From Adineta vaga (taxonomy: Eukaryota; Rotifera), in assembly GCA_021613535.1 (NCBI GenBank), contig CP075495.1, positions 7,874,001-7,938,000 on the forward strand: a stretch of 64,000 nt of DNA, given 5' to 3'. This document shows, one piece after another, positions 12,058 to 26,894 of the stretch. The notes below the pieces were generated by a model, which saw nothing but the letters and a program-made list of their open reading frames with translations, did no database searches and had not been told where the DNA came from. The position numbers were made by a program, and so were the translations under genes. Numbering within the stretch: the stretch's first letter is position 1; every line of letters starts with the position of its first letter.

Positions 12058-13725
12058 GTTATGTTTTTCGCCACGTGTAAGTCGAGGATGAAAGGATAAA
12101 AAAAGAATGAAATTGTTATAATTTTCTTGATGTTCTTCTTTTCTCTAACGCATTTATCTTGTCATCAGTTGAAGGGTAAACTTTTAACAGCCAGTTATAT
12201 TCGTGTTTATACGCCAAACACTTTAGTGATAAATGAAAAGAATCTTCAGACAATAATACAGTCAGGCTAGAAGGAAACTGAATGGTAGTTTCCAATAATT
12301 GTTGTTATTTTTTGGTATAGATGCAATGGTTACCACGAGCTAGAAACAGCAGACTAGTAATAAATGAGACACATAGAATGTAGAGAGGGAGAGAAGGAGA
12401 AAGGGAAAGGCAAGGAAAAAACTGGCAGTCTTTTACATCTCATTCTTCTCTCTGTTCTTCTTCGTCAAGTGACGCGAAAAAAAAACAGAGAAAAAAGTAT
12501 GATGCTGGCGCGTTATGCGAATGCATTGAGGGAAGATTTCCATCAAAGCTAAACAAGAATACATCCATCCTACCAAAAAAAAATCGTAATGTTATCTCTA
12601 TAAAAATTTAGCGCGCTACAAAGAATAAATCTAAGTAGTATGAATCTGAAAATAGTTCATCTCAAGTCGCCTCATTTTTCTCTTTTGCTGCCATGATAGT
12701 TAAACTAATGTCATGTCTAAACGGATGTGAATCATTTAGAAGATGCAGATGTATATATATATATAAAAATAATATTTCCTTTGTTGCTACGAGTCATAAT
12801 TCAATTTTTTACGCATAGAAAACTCCATAATTCTATTCTCAAATAAACACACATAGATACAAAAGAATAGAGCATGTTCTTCTATTCATCAACATTTATT
12901 AGATATTATTTACACTCGAATTCTATCATCGATTAGAAAATTGATTTTATTTATTATATCTGGCATTCTTTTCTTTTTCTGCTCCGTAATTAGGATAAGA
13001 TCAATTATTCTTATTCTTATCACTTGAACTATGTCAACGAGAAGAAGAAAAAAAGAGAGAGAATTATTTGTCGACAAATTCTATTTTTATTTCAATCGGA
13101 CGAAATGTTTTTATTCGCTTATTGCTTTCTATATGATCCGTAAAATAAGAATCTTTTACTAATCAATATTACTGTATGTCTCGAATATTCGTTCATACAA
13201 CTCGATTGATACCATCTATATGACAATAATTAATAGTCTCCAAGCAATTTATTGCTTTTTGTAGCGGCTAGTTTATGGATGCTTTTAGTTTTAAGCCGAA
13301 TCGACGGATTCCCTCATGCATATATTTCAATGTGAAAGAGAGAAAAAAAGATAATTTCCGTTTCTCATAAATTACATTGAGATAATTCAATTACAAAATA
13401 TCAAACCAGTCAAACAAAAAAAACTTGTGATGCAAGTTTTCATTTTTCAACAATCTTTTTGTGAATACTCAACAAAAAAAAAAGATTCTTTGTCTAAATC
13501 CTTTTTTATCCGATTAGAAACAATTAGTTTTACTGTCAGAAAAGAATAATGTATTTTAGAGAAATTGTGACAATGAAAGGATATTAACTTAGTTGATAAT
13601 GTTTTCTTTTATAAAAGGTTTTTTTGAATAGCATTTCCTAAGTATTTATTTGAATTTTAACAATAATCATCATATATATATATATATATACAATGAATGA
13701 TATTAAAATAAAAAATTCCAATGAA
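12058..13725. other. Intergenic region, no gene seen
   Basis: AT-rich DNA between the PPEF 5' end and the SGF29 stop. A purine-rich patch at about 12370-12500 gives a short open frame without any domain. An AT microsatellite lies near 13673-13690 just past the SGF29 stop. Confidence 0.4.
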
Positions 13726-14907
13726 TTATTTCTTAACATCTTTATAAGCAACAACAAACATTTGTGGTACATCAAATTCTGGTGAATAACCACTATTATA
13801 AGATGAATCTTCAAATATGATACTATAAGAATCTTTGCCAATACGTGGAATACTTTCCACAATACCTTTATAAAAACAAGATGTTTGAGGATATAGTGCA
13901 AGAACAATTGTACGTCGAGAAAATAAAGCTTGAGGACATGTTAATGGACATGCTCGCCATTGTGGTAATGGAATAACATGACGTTTGTTAATATTATAGT
14001 ATCGTCCTTGGCCAGGTTCAGCATCAATATCAACAATATCATATTTGGCTTTATTTGCATGAACATTCGCCACTTCAGCTAGAATCCAATTTTCATCACC
14101 ATCTTCACCTTCAACAAAACCTGCAATAAGATCACCAACATGACAGACATGATTAACTACAGCTGGAATAGCACCACAGAGGGGTGGTGGAACATCACCC
14201 TAGAGAAAAAAACACGCATTCATAATTAGAAAAAATTCTATTCTAGTTCAATGATGTCGTATTAAATTGAAAAGAAAAGTGAAAAGTATGTGACTTTTTC
14301 ATACTGATATTTCATTGACTTCCGTTATCAAATTATTTCTAATTATAATCATACTTACTTTATTTGAACAATTTCCTGTATGCTCACTTCCATACCAAAT
14401 CTTTAGAACATATGCCATATGCGATAGAAGATCGGCAAGACCTCTTCTTGTTGTATGACTACGATTTGAATCGAGATGAGTTTTCGTTACATTGGAAATT
14501 TCAATTTGTAATTGACGAACTTGAGATATTTTGGATAGAGCTATTTTGTACATATCAATTTCATTTTGTACATTGGTTAATGCTTGTGAAACATTCGTTT
14601 TTATTGATTGAGAATTGAGATTTTCATTGGGTGATGTTGACGATTTTTGTTGTTGTTGCTGTTGTTGAATGGAAAGCCATCCATCTCGACTTTGATTATA
14701 ACATTCTTTCGTTTGTTTTAAATCATCTTGTAATTCAAGTAAAAGCTTTTGAATTGTTAATTCATTCTGATTAATAATATCTTTTGGTTCAGTGGATGAA
14801 GGTTGAGCTATTGCCGATGATGAAGAAGAGGATGTACGAGATGGAGAATGTTCAATATTATTATTATTATTATTATTATTGTTATTATTATTATTTGTGC
14901 GAGTCAT
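13726..14907 (-). CDS. SGF29: SAGA-associated factor 29 (tandem Tudor reader of H3K4me3)
   Basis: Two exons, 14907-14359 and 14199-13726, give 340 aa. The N-terminus carries a 13-residue poly-Asn run, a Ser-rich segment and a coiled coil (about residues 48-150, with a polyQ run). Exon 2 is the SGF29 tandem Tudor: PPPLCGAIPA, then a GDLIAGFVEGEDGDENWILA stretch, VIPLPQW, LALYPQTSCFYKGIV, FEDSSYNSGYSPEFDVPQ and FVVAYK. These match the family almost block for block, including the Tyr/Phe residues of the aromatic cage. In SAGA/ATAC complexes SGF29 binds H3K4me2/3 and tethers Gcn5 acetyltransferase to promoters. Length is near the usual 290-300 aa plus the low-complexity expansion. The intron is 159 bp. 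Confidence 0.95.
14855..14893. repeat. Trinucleotide (ATT/AAT) microsatellite encoding poly-Asn
   Basis: Thirteen Asn codons in a row in the SGF29 reading frame, seen on the plus strand as ATT repeats with one GTT interruption. Slippage-prone and likely length-polymorphic. Confidence 0.85.
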
Positions 14908-16014
14908 GGAAATTTATAATACGAAACTAATCAATTTGCTTTTTTTCTTGAATGAAAAAATGTTCAATTCAATTTTTTCTGTTCATTTGTTCAAGCCTTT
15001 GTTTGTATTATTCAAAATGATACAAGGTATACAATGGATGACCAATCAGAATAGCAATATATATATATGTTGATGAAATAGACAAAGACATGATAATTAA
15101 AAGGATTATTGAAAAGTAGATAGCATTGGTAATTACATGAATGAAATATTTCAATCCTATTTCGAATCTTTTTAAAACCTCACAGATCAATTTTCGATTA
15201 TACTATTTTTTTGGTAATTAAAATGTTTTTGTTCAAAACTACTTAGACGTAAATTCAATTGGATAAAAATCTTTTCGTAATCATCTGAAAAAAAAATGAT
15301 ACGTATGTCATGAGAGTTGAGCTTTCACGAAAGCCTCTATGTATCAAGTCTAATCTCAAACTACTGATTTCATTAATTTATATTATTGAAAAGCAAACGC
15401 TACAGAAGTTTGTATAGAAAGAAAACAGCCTTTGAAGAATTCTGTAAGTGAATTAAAAATAATGTCGTGCTGATAAGAATTTCCGCTTATTAACACATGG
15501 CATGCAACAATAAAGACAGTAAATGTGCAAAGAATGCATGATTGTAACTGTTTAGCAATCGAATTATTGAATGAAAAGAAAGAAGGCAAGAAAATGAATT
15601 ATCACGATGAATATTCTTGAAATTCTATGGTCAGAAAAAACAAGATATGATTTTTTTTGTCTTCTAATAAATCGTCAATTACAATCAGAATCGAATGTTT
15701 GAATATTAACGAAAATCAAGAAAAGAAATGTTTTTGTTCGCTAATGTAGATAAGACCTTTTTCTCTGTTTTCTTTTGTATGAATAAATTTAGAAAAGAAA
15801 CATGTAATAAACCACAAGAATAAGAAAAAAAACAAGAACACAACATTTATACAAGACAACGGTTTGTTTAATTATATATAAGTATATATATACGAAATTA
15901 CGAGACAAAAAAAAACAGGTGTTCTAGCGCCAAAAGTAATATGTTATCAGGCCTGATTAAACGCACACAATAGTGATAACAATTGATTTCTAGATCGTTT
16001 GGTCTTTGTCGTTT
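14908..16014. other. Intergenic region between SGF29 and the Rho gene
   Basis: No gene recognised. The SGF29 5' end is expected just above 14907. Short open frames at 15008-15190 and 15383-15589 are AT-driven and lack motifs. TATA-like AT runs occur near 15056-15068 and 15875-15893. Confidence 0.35.
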
Positions 16015-16980
<966 letters not shown>

Positions 16981-19900
16981 TTTTATCTAATAAAACAAGA
17001 AAGATGAAATGATAGGAACAAAAAATAACATAGGCTAAATTCCAACCTTGTGAAAGAACAAACGACGACGATGACGACGGCGATATTCGTCAAGCAACTG
17101 AATAACAGAGAAAAAAAACAAATTCTAGAAGTAAATGATTGTATGTATGTAGATGAATAATCAATATTAACATCAACAAATCATGATTCATCCACTTGAA
17201 GAAAAAAAGTGAGTAAAAAGCTAAAAATTCACCTGTTTCGACAAGAATAATATTATATAATTCTCCTTTTTACGTTTGAAATATTTGTAAGAAAAGAAAA
17301 GAAATTATCAAGACTATAGATGTCGTAAGTGAGTACATTTACTTCTATCCAGCATATACATATATACGAAAAGAAAGATTCTCTGATGATGAATGATGAA
17401 AAGCAGAAATACAAATATGGTTGGATACATAGTTATGCGCTAAGATAAATAGAACTGCTCATATTTGCTGAAAAACTTAAAATACGGAAATATTTATTTA
17501 CTAACTTGATCGAAGAAAAACACGTGTTAGTAGTCACATACGATTTCTGTTGTTCTATTAGCTTTTTCTGTCCTTCGAACATAATGATTCACGACAACAA
17601 ATCGTTTTTCTAATCTACACTAATATCGATTCGAGAATTAACGAAGTTTAAATCGCTAATATTTTCGATGTTCCTAGCATAGAAAAATTGGCAGCTCGCG
17701 AGTACTATGAAAGAAGTCCAGAGTGTGTCTGGATTTTGAAATAGTATCGTTACTCGTCAATACGTCAACATCAAAAGCGCGCAAAATATTTCTCTTATAT
17801 GGTCAGACGACAACATCGACAACAGCATTGACGATTGCCAACATACAATCAGACAATTACGATATGTTGTAAACAATATCAACTTATTTATAGTTTCTGA
17901 TCAATCTATTCGATTCTTTGATACTACCAATGCTAATAACCCCGGCAATACATTATACTTCATATACATACATACATACATATATATATAACGTAGATGC
18001 TATATTTATATTTTGTGATGACACAAACAATAGTATAATCATTGGACTAAAAAGAATTGTCTGAGATCAATTTTTATTCTATGATAATAAAATTTCTGAA
18101 AGAAATAGTACTCGTTATTAAATATGAAATAAGAAGTACCAAGGAATACATAATTATCGTCAATGATCAAAAAGAAATAAAGCAATTCTTTGCTATTCAC
18201 ATATATTCGTAGTTTCACCTTGTTGGATATCAAAAACAAAAAAACTGCAACAATCTTGATCTTATGTTCAATCTTTTCATCATAGCGATGTATCTTTTGA
18301 TTATTTCGATCGCTCGCAAATTTATATATATATATAATAGAGTACATCGTATTTTTGTGCAAAACATATTGTCTTCATGAAATGAATTTGTTATATACTG
18401 ATAAAATAGCAGAGGATTGAAACAAGATATTTATTTATCATAAACTAGACGAAGCTGAATTTAACGAAAAATTCATTTTCATCATTGTTTCGTTATATAA
18501 ATAGGATTGGATCAGTTTACTGTGCATTGATTAAAGTTTTGACAACATCTACTAAAATTCACTTGGATAGCTATATTTTTCTTGAATATATACCTTACAT
18601 TATCGAAATATAAACAAGCATTTTTTGTCTTTAGTGTATAGCTATGTTTTTACTTTCTAATCTTATTTGATAGTATTATATTTAATGATACAATAAAAAT
18701 ATACATAGTACGTTTGCACTCAGCACCTAATTCTTTTTTGTATTAACTTTCTAGATTCCTCATTTGAAGACAAGTCTTTCTATTTCTGCCTATAGCAATA
18801 TGAAAAATTAACGTCATCGTTCATGAAGCAGAAAGAGCTTTATCGATATGTGAGTAAAGATTCTCTCTTTAATTACTTCAATATATAGGATACGTTTCAA
18901 TAACCACACATAAACACACATACATCAAAAATTAAATTCATGTGTAAATGCACTCAACTTTATGACTGTCTATTGCCATAATATAATTGCATACTTTTTC
19001 TTTATAAGTAAATAAGTAACAGATATATATATATATATATATGTCACAAAAAATGACTTTGCAATATAATATTTCACTTTGAACGCATTTTAGCTTCTAG
19101 GTCATTAATCTTATATATATATATATATATATATATATTTCTGATGAAAAGGATCATTGGAGACATATGTTAAAAAAATAAAATCTTGAATAAAAATATG
19201 TAAACTCTGTATTTTACCTAAATAAAGTAATACATATATGATTCAAAGTATGACTGTTATTCATTTTATATGATTTAGATAAAACTGTAAATTATTCTGA
19301 TCTCAGATGTAAAATTTCTTTCTATTACGTTTTTCTTTGTCATTAATGGAAGAGGTTGTGTTGTTCATCGAACTACAAATAATCAACTCGTTTCATCTTG
19401 TGATGTCGAAAAAGCTTATTTATATGTTGACGGAAGTCAATAGAAGCTTTTAACTTGCCACGTCTCTAGAGTATGTCAGAAGAATTTTTGTATGCATACT
19501 TACAATACTTATTCATGATAAAATCAAATAGTTAAGTCAATAAGAAACAAACGATCGTCTGATAGCATGTATTATCACATAATCAAGTCCGATGGTATTT
19601 TGACTAGTATGGCATTTTTTTCGACATAGAATTGAACTTGTCATATAAAAAATCAGATCATTATTATACAGTGTTAAAACATATTATTTATGATACAATT
19701 GATCAAGTTTTGACATGATTATCAGTTTTTTTTCTCTCATTTAAATTCAATCTAATAGTTTATTCAACAGAATTCACGTGACATTGTACAATTCAGTCTT
19801 ATTCAACTTTGATTCTTTTCATTAAAAAACAAACATTATGTAGCACTTGTCATTTAATATACAGAATATAGACATAAATGCAGAGAAAATAGTTTTATTT

Positions 19901-21415
19901 GTTTTGTTTTAGCATATTTTATTTTACATTGACATATTCATTCCGTTTGAGAAAACAAATCATCATCACTATCCCAAATTTCAATGTCTAAGCATGTCTA
20001 ATGCGATCCTATGCCGGTTTTCTTTTGTTTCTTTAATTACAAAGTCACTGATTTCTTTAATATTCGTCTAATTGAATAGAAAGTATGTGCTGACAAAATC
20101 ATCATTATCATTCATCATTGATAGATATATATATATATACATATATCCTTCCTTTCGACATGAAACATATTGATGAAACAGCTAAGAAAGATGCGAGGAA
20201 AAGATACATGTCAAACGATACAAAATTTATTTATGGGATGAAAACAAGCTACAAACATCCATTCGACTATATCTCGACATTTGATGTGTTTTCTCTCGTA
20301 GAAGATGTATATAATATAATAGGAGAATGAGAAGAGAAACTTGTCAGCATATCTTTCAAGTTAGATTAAAACTATTTTCTTATTTACAAAAACAAAAGAA
20401 AACTAATGTTAATATACTTTTATTAACCATCTGGTATATGTATAATAAAGAAAAAACTAACAAGTGGGTTTGTCATTAGTTTTATAAGAATGATCAACAA
20501 CACTTGAGAAAAATATTAGTTACATTAGTCTTTTCTTTTCCTTTTTTTTTCTTCTTTTTTCAAAATAGTATTGTATCATAGTTATGTTATAATATTACCG
20601 TTTGAAAGAGAAAGTAAAAAGGAAAAGTCGTGTTATATCATTAAATACGTTAGGAAACTAGCGAAGAAACAAAGAGAGAGAGCGAGAGACAAATGTTTTC
20701 TATATAAAAAAAAGTAATGTGCCTAAACCTGTCTACTTGACTGTTATCTCATCAAGAAGAAGTTTAGTTGACAGTAGGAGTGTTGACAAAAAAATATGCA
20801 TGCTTTTCTCTCGAACTAACGAAACTTACTTAGATTGATATATGATATTTAGATACTATTCTCTAGAAACACAAGGTCAGTTCTGTCTTTCCAGTAGTAC
20901 ACTCATATTTTTATACGAATGAACACATCATGTCTATAAACTTTGTTTTTCTTTTGAAGTGATGATATTTGTTAAAGTGTCTACTTTTCGATAATAAACA
21001 TTCAATTCATAACTGCTCTTTTGATGTTTTTCATTTATACAAATCCACCCACACAATGAGAAAAAAAGAAGAAAACGAGAGGAATGAGAGAAGAATAGAA
21101 GAAGACGATCTCATCATTTATTCTTCTGCTCGTTTGAGTGTGTTCTCATATGTCTAGTTTTTATTTTTACGTTGCTTTCATTTCTTTTTTATTCAACGAT
21201 ACTAAACGATGATTGATAATATACTATTGTATACATATCAAGTCTTTGTTCGACAACATGAAAGTACCATTTGATTCTCATTCATTTCTTTTCTTTTATT
21301 TTCTTTTTTCGTGTCAAGCAAGAAGAAAGAATCAATAGTTCCATAGCTTTTGATTTTTATTCTCTAGAAAATCTTTTTTCTTCTATGATTATTTGTGTTG
21401 AACTACGATAGTACA
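16981..21415. other. Large intergenic region (4.4 kb), no gene seen
   Basis: The stretch is AT-rich with long A/T runs and several AT microsatellites. Open frames within it (for example 18039-18362 minus and 20118-20330 plus) are AT-biased and carry no recognisable domain. It separates divergent genes, so it must hold the Rho 5' UTR and promoter and the GPCR promoter. I saw no tRNA, rRNA or transposon signature. Confidence 0.4.
19022..19138. repeat. Two AT dinucleotide microsatellites
   Basis: (AT)n runs at about 19022-19042 and 19112-19138 within the large intergenic region. Confidence 0.85.
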
Positions 21416-23893
21416 ATGAACTCATCATTATCATCAACATGTTTATACAATGAAAGTACATGTTATTTTATTGATAGCAATAATAATTGTTTGTCCGACG
21501 ATGCTGTACTTGATTTAATTTCAAAATATGTCATACCAACATATTTTGAATGGATTTGTATTATACTCTATGTTGTTGTTTTCATTGTTGGTACTGTTGG
21601 TAATTTATTGGTCATTATTGTCATTCAACGCAATCGAAGTATGAGGTAAAGATTAACAGACAGGCGCAGACTCAAAAAAAAAGAAAGAAAGAATCGCTTT
21701 TTTTGATCTTCTTTGACATTTAATTTCCTCTGTAATGTTGTTTATTTTTAGAACAGTAACAAATATGTTTATTATGAATTTAGCAGCCGCTGATCTATTA
21801 GTTTTGGTTTTCTGTTTGCCGGCAACTGTTATACAAGATGTAACGAAAACATGGTTCTTTGGTTTAGTACTTTGTAAATTTGTTAATTATATTCAGGTAT
21901 ACGGAGAAAAAATTTAGTTATCGGCTCATATCTTTGAAGTTATTCTATGAGATCGGACTATTTCATGCATTTAATTAAGCGTAAAATGATCGGTTTGACA
22001 GTTCACAAAATTTTCCGATGAAGATATAAAGAACACTGATTTGAATGCTTTTTTTGATTGGATCGAACTAATCTCTTATCATTTATCCAATTATGACAGC
22101 TTTTCTATGTCACAGTCAACTTATTTAGTAATTCTATTTGTCTTTGTCGAGTATCAGGCAGTAGTACATGCATAATATAACAGTAAAATTTTAATAATGG
22201 CTTCCGTTCATTGTTTCTCTCACCATGTTAACATCTAACATACGTAAATGAATTAGAAAAACACAATAGCAGATGTTTAGTTGAAAAAGGTAAAATTAAA
22301 TAATCTTCGAAAAAGTGCAATTCTTTCAAGTGAATATAATAATTTAAAACAATAATTCAATTCATTGAATTATTTAAGATAATTCTATAACTTTGCATGA
22401 CATCATAGTTGGTAAAATGATTCTTTGTTTTTTCTTTAGAATATGTCTGTTTCGGTATCAGTTTTAACGTTAATGGCTATTTCAATCGAGCGATATCAAG
22501 CAATTGTACACCCACTAAAATTTAGTGGAACAAAACAACGTGCAAGAATTTTAATTCTTTCCGTTTGGATACTTTCAATACTGCTTGTTCTTCCTGGTTA
22601 GATTTTATTCTTTCAAATAATAAAGAAAAACAGTAATTTTCTATGAGAAAAAAAATTCCTTTTTTTAGACGCAATTATGATGACACTTGCTCAACAATTT
22701 GGTCCGCGACTTCATACTATTTATTTGACATAGTAAATGAACTTTTTTCTTTCATATTTCTCTAAGAATAATTTTCTTTATTTAGTTGTCAATGGGATGC
22801 TAATCCAGTATTTGATCTACTGTATCAGTTACATATATCACTTTGTTTGTTTGTAATTCCACTTTGTTTTATGGTATTTACATACTGTGGTATTGCAAAA
22901 GTTCTTTGGGGTTCATTACCAATGGAACGATTTTTTAATGATGAAAAACGAACAATTAATTCAAGTCAACATACACTTTCAGGTTTAGTTTCATTGTTGT
23001 TGTTTTTTCTTGCATATTAAATCTTTGATTTTGTTTTTCTTCCTTCAGGTCAATCAGATGAATCTCATCATTGTGGTCCTATCAATAGTAGCAGTAGTTT
23101 GGTGAATCCAACCAAATCAGCTAATTTAATTGTACAAGAAAATCGACAAAAAGCTGCAAAAATGCTTATTTCAGTCGTGATTATTTTCGCTATTTGCTAT
23201 ATACCCGTGCATGCTTTTAATTTATTAAGGTAAGATTTGTTCAATTCATATATTTTTCATGCAAAATCTTTTCATTAGATATGTTCTTACCTATATGGAA
23301 TATCGTCAAATGCCCAAAATGAATAATAATCATAATTTAACTGAAACGATGCGATGTTTTCAACCTGTATCTGTTGCACTTGATCGTACAAATACAGTTA
23401 AAGTTATAACGATTTGTGCATTAATCTCTCATTTCCTTCCTTATTTTAATTCATCAATTAATCCAATTATATACAATATTATGAGTGGTAAGTTTGGAAA
23501 AATTCAATGAATATGTTTACTTAATTAGATCAAATTTCTTTCTTTTTGTTTCTAGATAAATTTCGTCTAAAATTTCGTGAACTATTTTCATCCTGTTGTT
23601 GTTGTTGTAAATCATTTAATCGAATGAAATCAACATCATCAACAATGATACCATTTCGTGCTTCAGCTACAATGCAATGTGGAAGTCAACAACCATCACC
23701 AACATCAGCTGCGAATAATCATAATCGATATCATCTCAATAATAAACATAAACGTTTGGGAAATAATTCATTAAATATAAGTACAGCAAGTGTTCAAATG
23801 TTAACTAATTCAACTAGTAGTAATCCAGCAAAACCTAGTGTCAATACATATGGACATAATGGACCAATGGCATTTCGTTTGACTAATGTTTAA
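21416..23893 (+). CDS. Class A GPCR, neuropeptide receptor (orexin/allatotropin-receptor-like)
   Basis: Eight exons (21416-21645, 21752-21896, 22440-22596, 22669-22732, 22786-22982, 23049-23229, 23279-23487, 23556-23893) join in frame to 506 aa. The N-terminus has N-glycosylation sites. TM1 has [11 protein letters not shown]2 [15 protein letters not shown]. Then comes [17 protein letters not shown], close to the WFFG..LCK..PYLQ stretch of orexin and allatotropin receptors, and [20 protein letters not shown] with ERY in place of DRY. ECL2 keeps the disulfide Cys (TYCQW). TM6 reads [22 protein letters not shown]7 ends [10 protein letters not shown] (NPxxY). A five-Cys cluster after TM7 suggests palmitoylation. 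The tail is Ser/Asn-rich. Likely a Gq-type peptide receptor of nerve or muscle; the ligand assignment is family-level inference. The first codon before 21416 in frame is not ATG. Confidence 0.88.
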
Positions 23894-24148
23894 TCTGACA
23901 AATATATCTATCTATATAAACATATGACATACTGTTTTAAAAATAATAAACATGACTAATAGAACCATGTCTGAATGTTCGAATATCAGAATTTTTAAAC
24001 AAAGAACAAGCCTTCTTATGATACATCATTCGTATGTGACATGTATTTTTCTATCGATGTATAAAAAATAGTTTACTCACTATTATGTATATAAAGATCG
24101 ATTTTGTTGAAAAGAATGATTTTAAAGCAATAGTTTATGGATAAACAA

Positions 24149-24636
24149 ATGAATAATTTAGTTTCGTTCTTAATTCTATTTCTTAATATCACAAAAGTTT
24201 ACAATCGATCCGTATCTTTTGATACTCGAGAGTAAGTTATTATTTTGTTGAATAGAAAAGTAAAAAACAGAATGCATAATAATTGTATATTAGAAATTCT
24301 TATCTGAATAATAAATGGGAATCAGGTTATCATCCATTTCCAGAAATGAATCGATTTCTTAATCCATATTCACAAATACATTATCAAGAAATCAAAAGAA
24401 AAGCATTGATTCAATCAAATTATGCAGTACTTCAATATATTTGCAGGTAAAATTCATTTACATACCATTGAAATATATATCAAATCTTTCTGTTTCTTCT
24501 TAGTATTTCAAATAGTCGAAAACATATCGAAGATATTTTATTAATTTTTGGCGAAAGATTTCGTCCATTAATCAAGAAAATAATTGAAGAAGATTGTTCT
24601 CATTATGATATTGCATCGAGATTATCTTCTCAATGA
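24149..24636 (+). CDS. Small secreted protein, family not recognised
   Basis: Three short exons (24149-24231, 24294-24446, 24504-24636) with clean GT/AG ends join in frame to 122 aa; an in-frame ATG at 24137 would add four residues. The start MNNLVSFLILFLNITKVYN is a good signal peptide. The mature part is hydrophilic (NNKWESGYHPFPEMNRFLNP, then IHYQEIKRKALIQSNYAVL and a second helix-like segment ERFRPLIKKIIEED) and has two Cys (one before the last intron, one near the end), enough for one disulfide. It begins about 250 bp after the GPCR stop on the same strand. No family is recognised. The splice sites and signal peptide support a real gene, but expression evidence is lacking. Confidence 0.6.
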
Positions 24637-26027
24637 ATAAAACTACAATCAAGAGACGACAAATTTTTCTTCAATGCGAATTGTCAGATACAATAAATAT
24701 CGATGAATTTCTTCTTATTAAAAAGAGAGTAATCTTTTTTTGACGTGAATATAAAAAAGTACTAAAAATTAATTTTGTTTCGCCTTTATGACTGCTGACG
24801 TCAGAATATTCAATTAATTCTTTTTGATGAATATTATCTCTTGCGTATTACATTATGAATGGCAATAAAGTTTAATTAAATGCATGAGATATAGGATAAA
24901 TTTCAATGGTATTGATGATGTCAGTATATTGAATCATTTATATAAATAAATGTTTCTATATATTTATTTATAGGAGAGATTTTTTCCGATTGTCTTTCCA
25001 TCATTTCTCTAATATCATATTAACCTTAGTCTACTTGGTACAAAAAAAGATGAAAATAAAATAAACTATCAAACATATTTTCTGATGATATTGTTTATTT
25101 AGAAAGAGATGTTTGAAAAGATGACGTATATATATGATGTATATCTCTTTTTTTTCTATTTGAATCAAAGTCACAAACTATTAAAATATACCTTCGATAG
25201 AAGGTTTCTTACGTAATAGACATCATATCAGTCATTATTGATGTTAATGAATCAAATGTATCTTGTCCATATTTCTATAGAAAAAATTCATCAGAATAAC
25301 TATCTAATATCAATGTATTATTGTTGATATTTGAGTGCATTCATTAAAATCAGACTGCTCCTACAACGCATGTTTATTACTACTCAATTAGACAAGATTT
25401 GAATCTCTTCGTCTCTCAATGTCATCCAAAACGAATTCAATATATGTAATGAAACGATTCAAGGGATCTAATACATTGCAGAGTTCAAATGAATAAACAA
25501 TTCCTTTAGCAACAGAAAAAAATGGTTCATTTATTTCAAAACATTTCTTTTATCCAACTAAATCTCTACCTATTATGTTATTATTTTTTGAACATTCTTT
25601 TCTTTCGCTTATTTTCTAAGATACATATAGTTTTACACACAGTTACAAACCAATGATACACATGAACAAATGAGAAAGAAGAGACGAAAACCTACTTTCA
25701 TTCTGTGTGTTAAAGGAGAAAAGAAAAGAGATAAGGATGATTAAATTCATAAGAACATTCTTTTGTTTTGCTTTCAAACAAGACAAACGAAAATGAGAGA
25801 ACATCGTTAAGTGGCAACATTGTGCGTACATGGAGAAGAAAAAAAAGAAAATTATCCTGAGATGTAGATAATACGAACATATGTATATAAGGGTGAATAA
25901 TAATAATAATTGAGTAAATAAGAACAAACAAACAAAATCGATAATAAGCAAATGAAGACCAATAGACAACAGCAAAGATATGTATATATATATATACATC
26001 TATTGATAAATTTTGTATATATTATAA
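24637..26027. other. Intergenic region, no gene seen
   Basis: AT-rich DNA between the small secreted protein and the histone H3 stop. Overlapping minus-strand open frames at 25643-25999 are translated from AT repeats and purine runs (for example TATA repeats near 25981) and are not credible proteins. Confidence 0.4.
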
Positions 26028-26577
<550 letters not shown>

Positions 26578-26894
26578 TTAATTCGATCTAAAATAGTTAA
26601 AGATAAATCTTACTCAATCAATATGCAATATTCGACAGAACAAAGAGAAAGATATGTTAATGGACAATGACACGTAACCGACAACATTAAAGAGGAAAAG
26701 AAAAACAATTAGCAATATGTCGACGCAAATGTCAAGTTTGTTCTTCTTTCTGCATATGTGTTTTAAGAAAAATTCTTCTAATTTATTCATTGGTTAATTT
26801 CTTTAACCAATAGAAATCATTCATTCAACTGATGATTTTTTTTGTTTCGATTAATGAAAAAAACATCATAATCTCTTTTTCCAATAAGGAAATA

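Noticed and set aside
12364-12552. 62-codon plus-strand frame in a purine-rich patch
   Set aside because: Low-complexity Glu/Lys composition from AG repeats, with no splice or motif support.
25643-25999. 118-codon minus-strand frame with many hydrophobic residues
   Set aside because: It starts in a TATA microsatellite and follows purine/pyrimidine runs; a second frame overlaps it; no motif or splice support.
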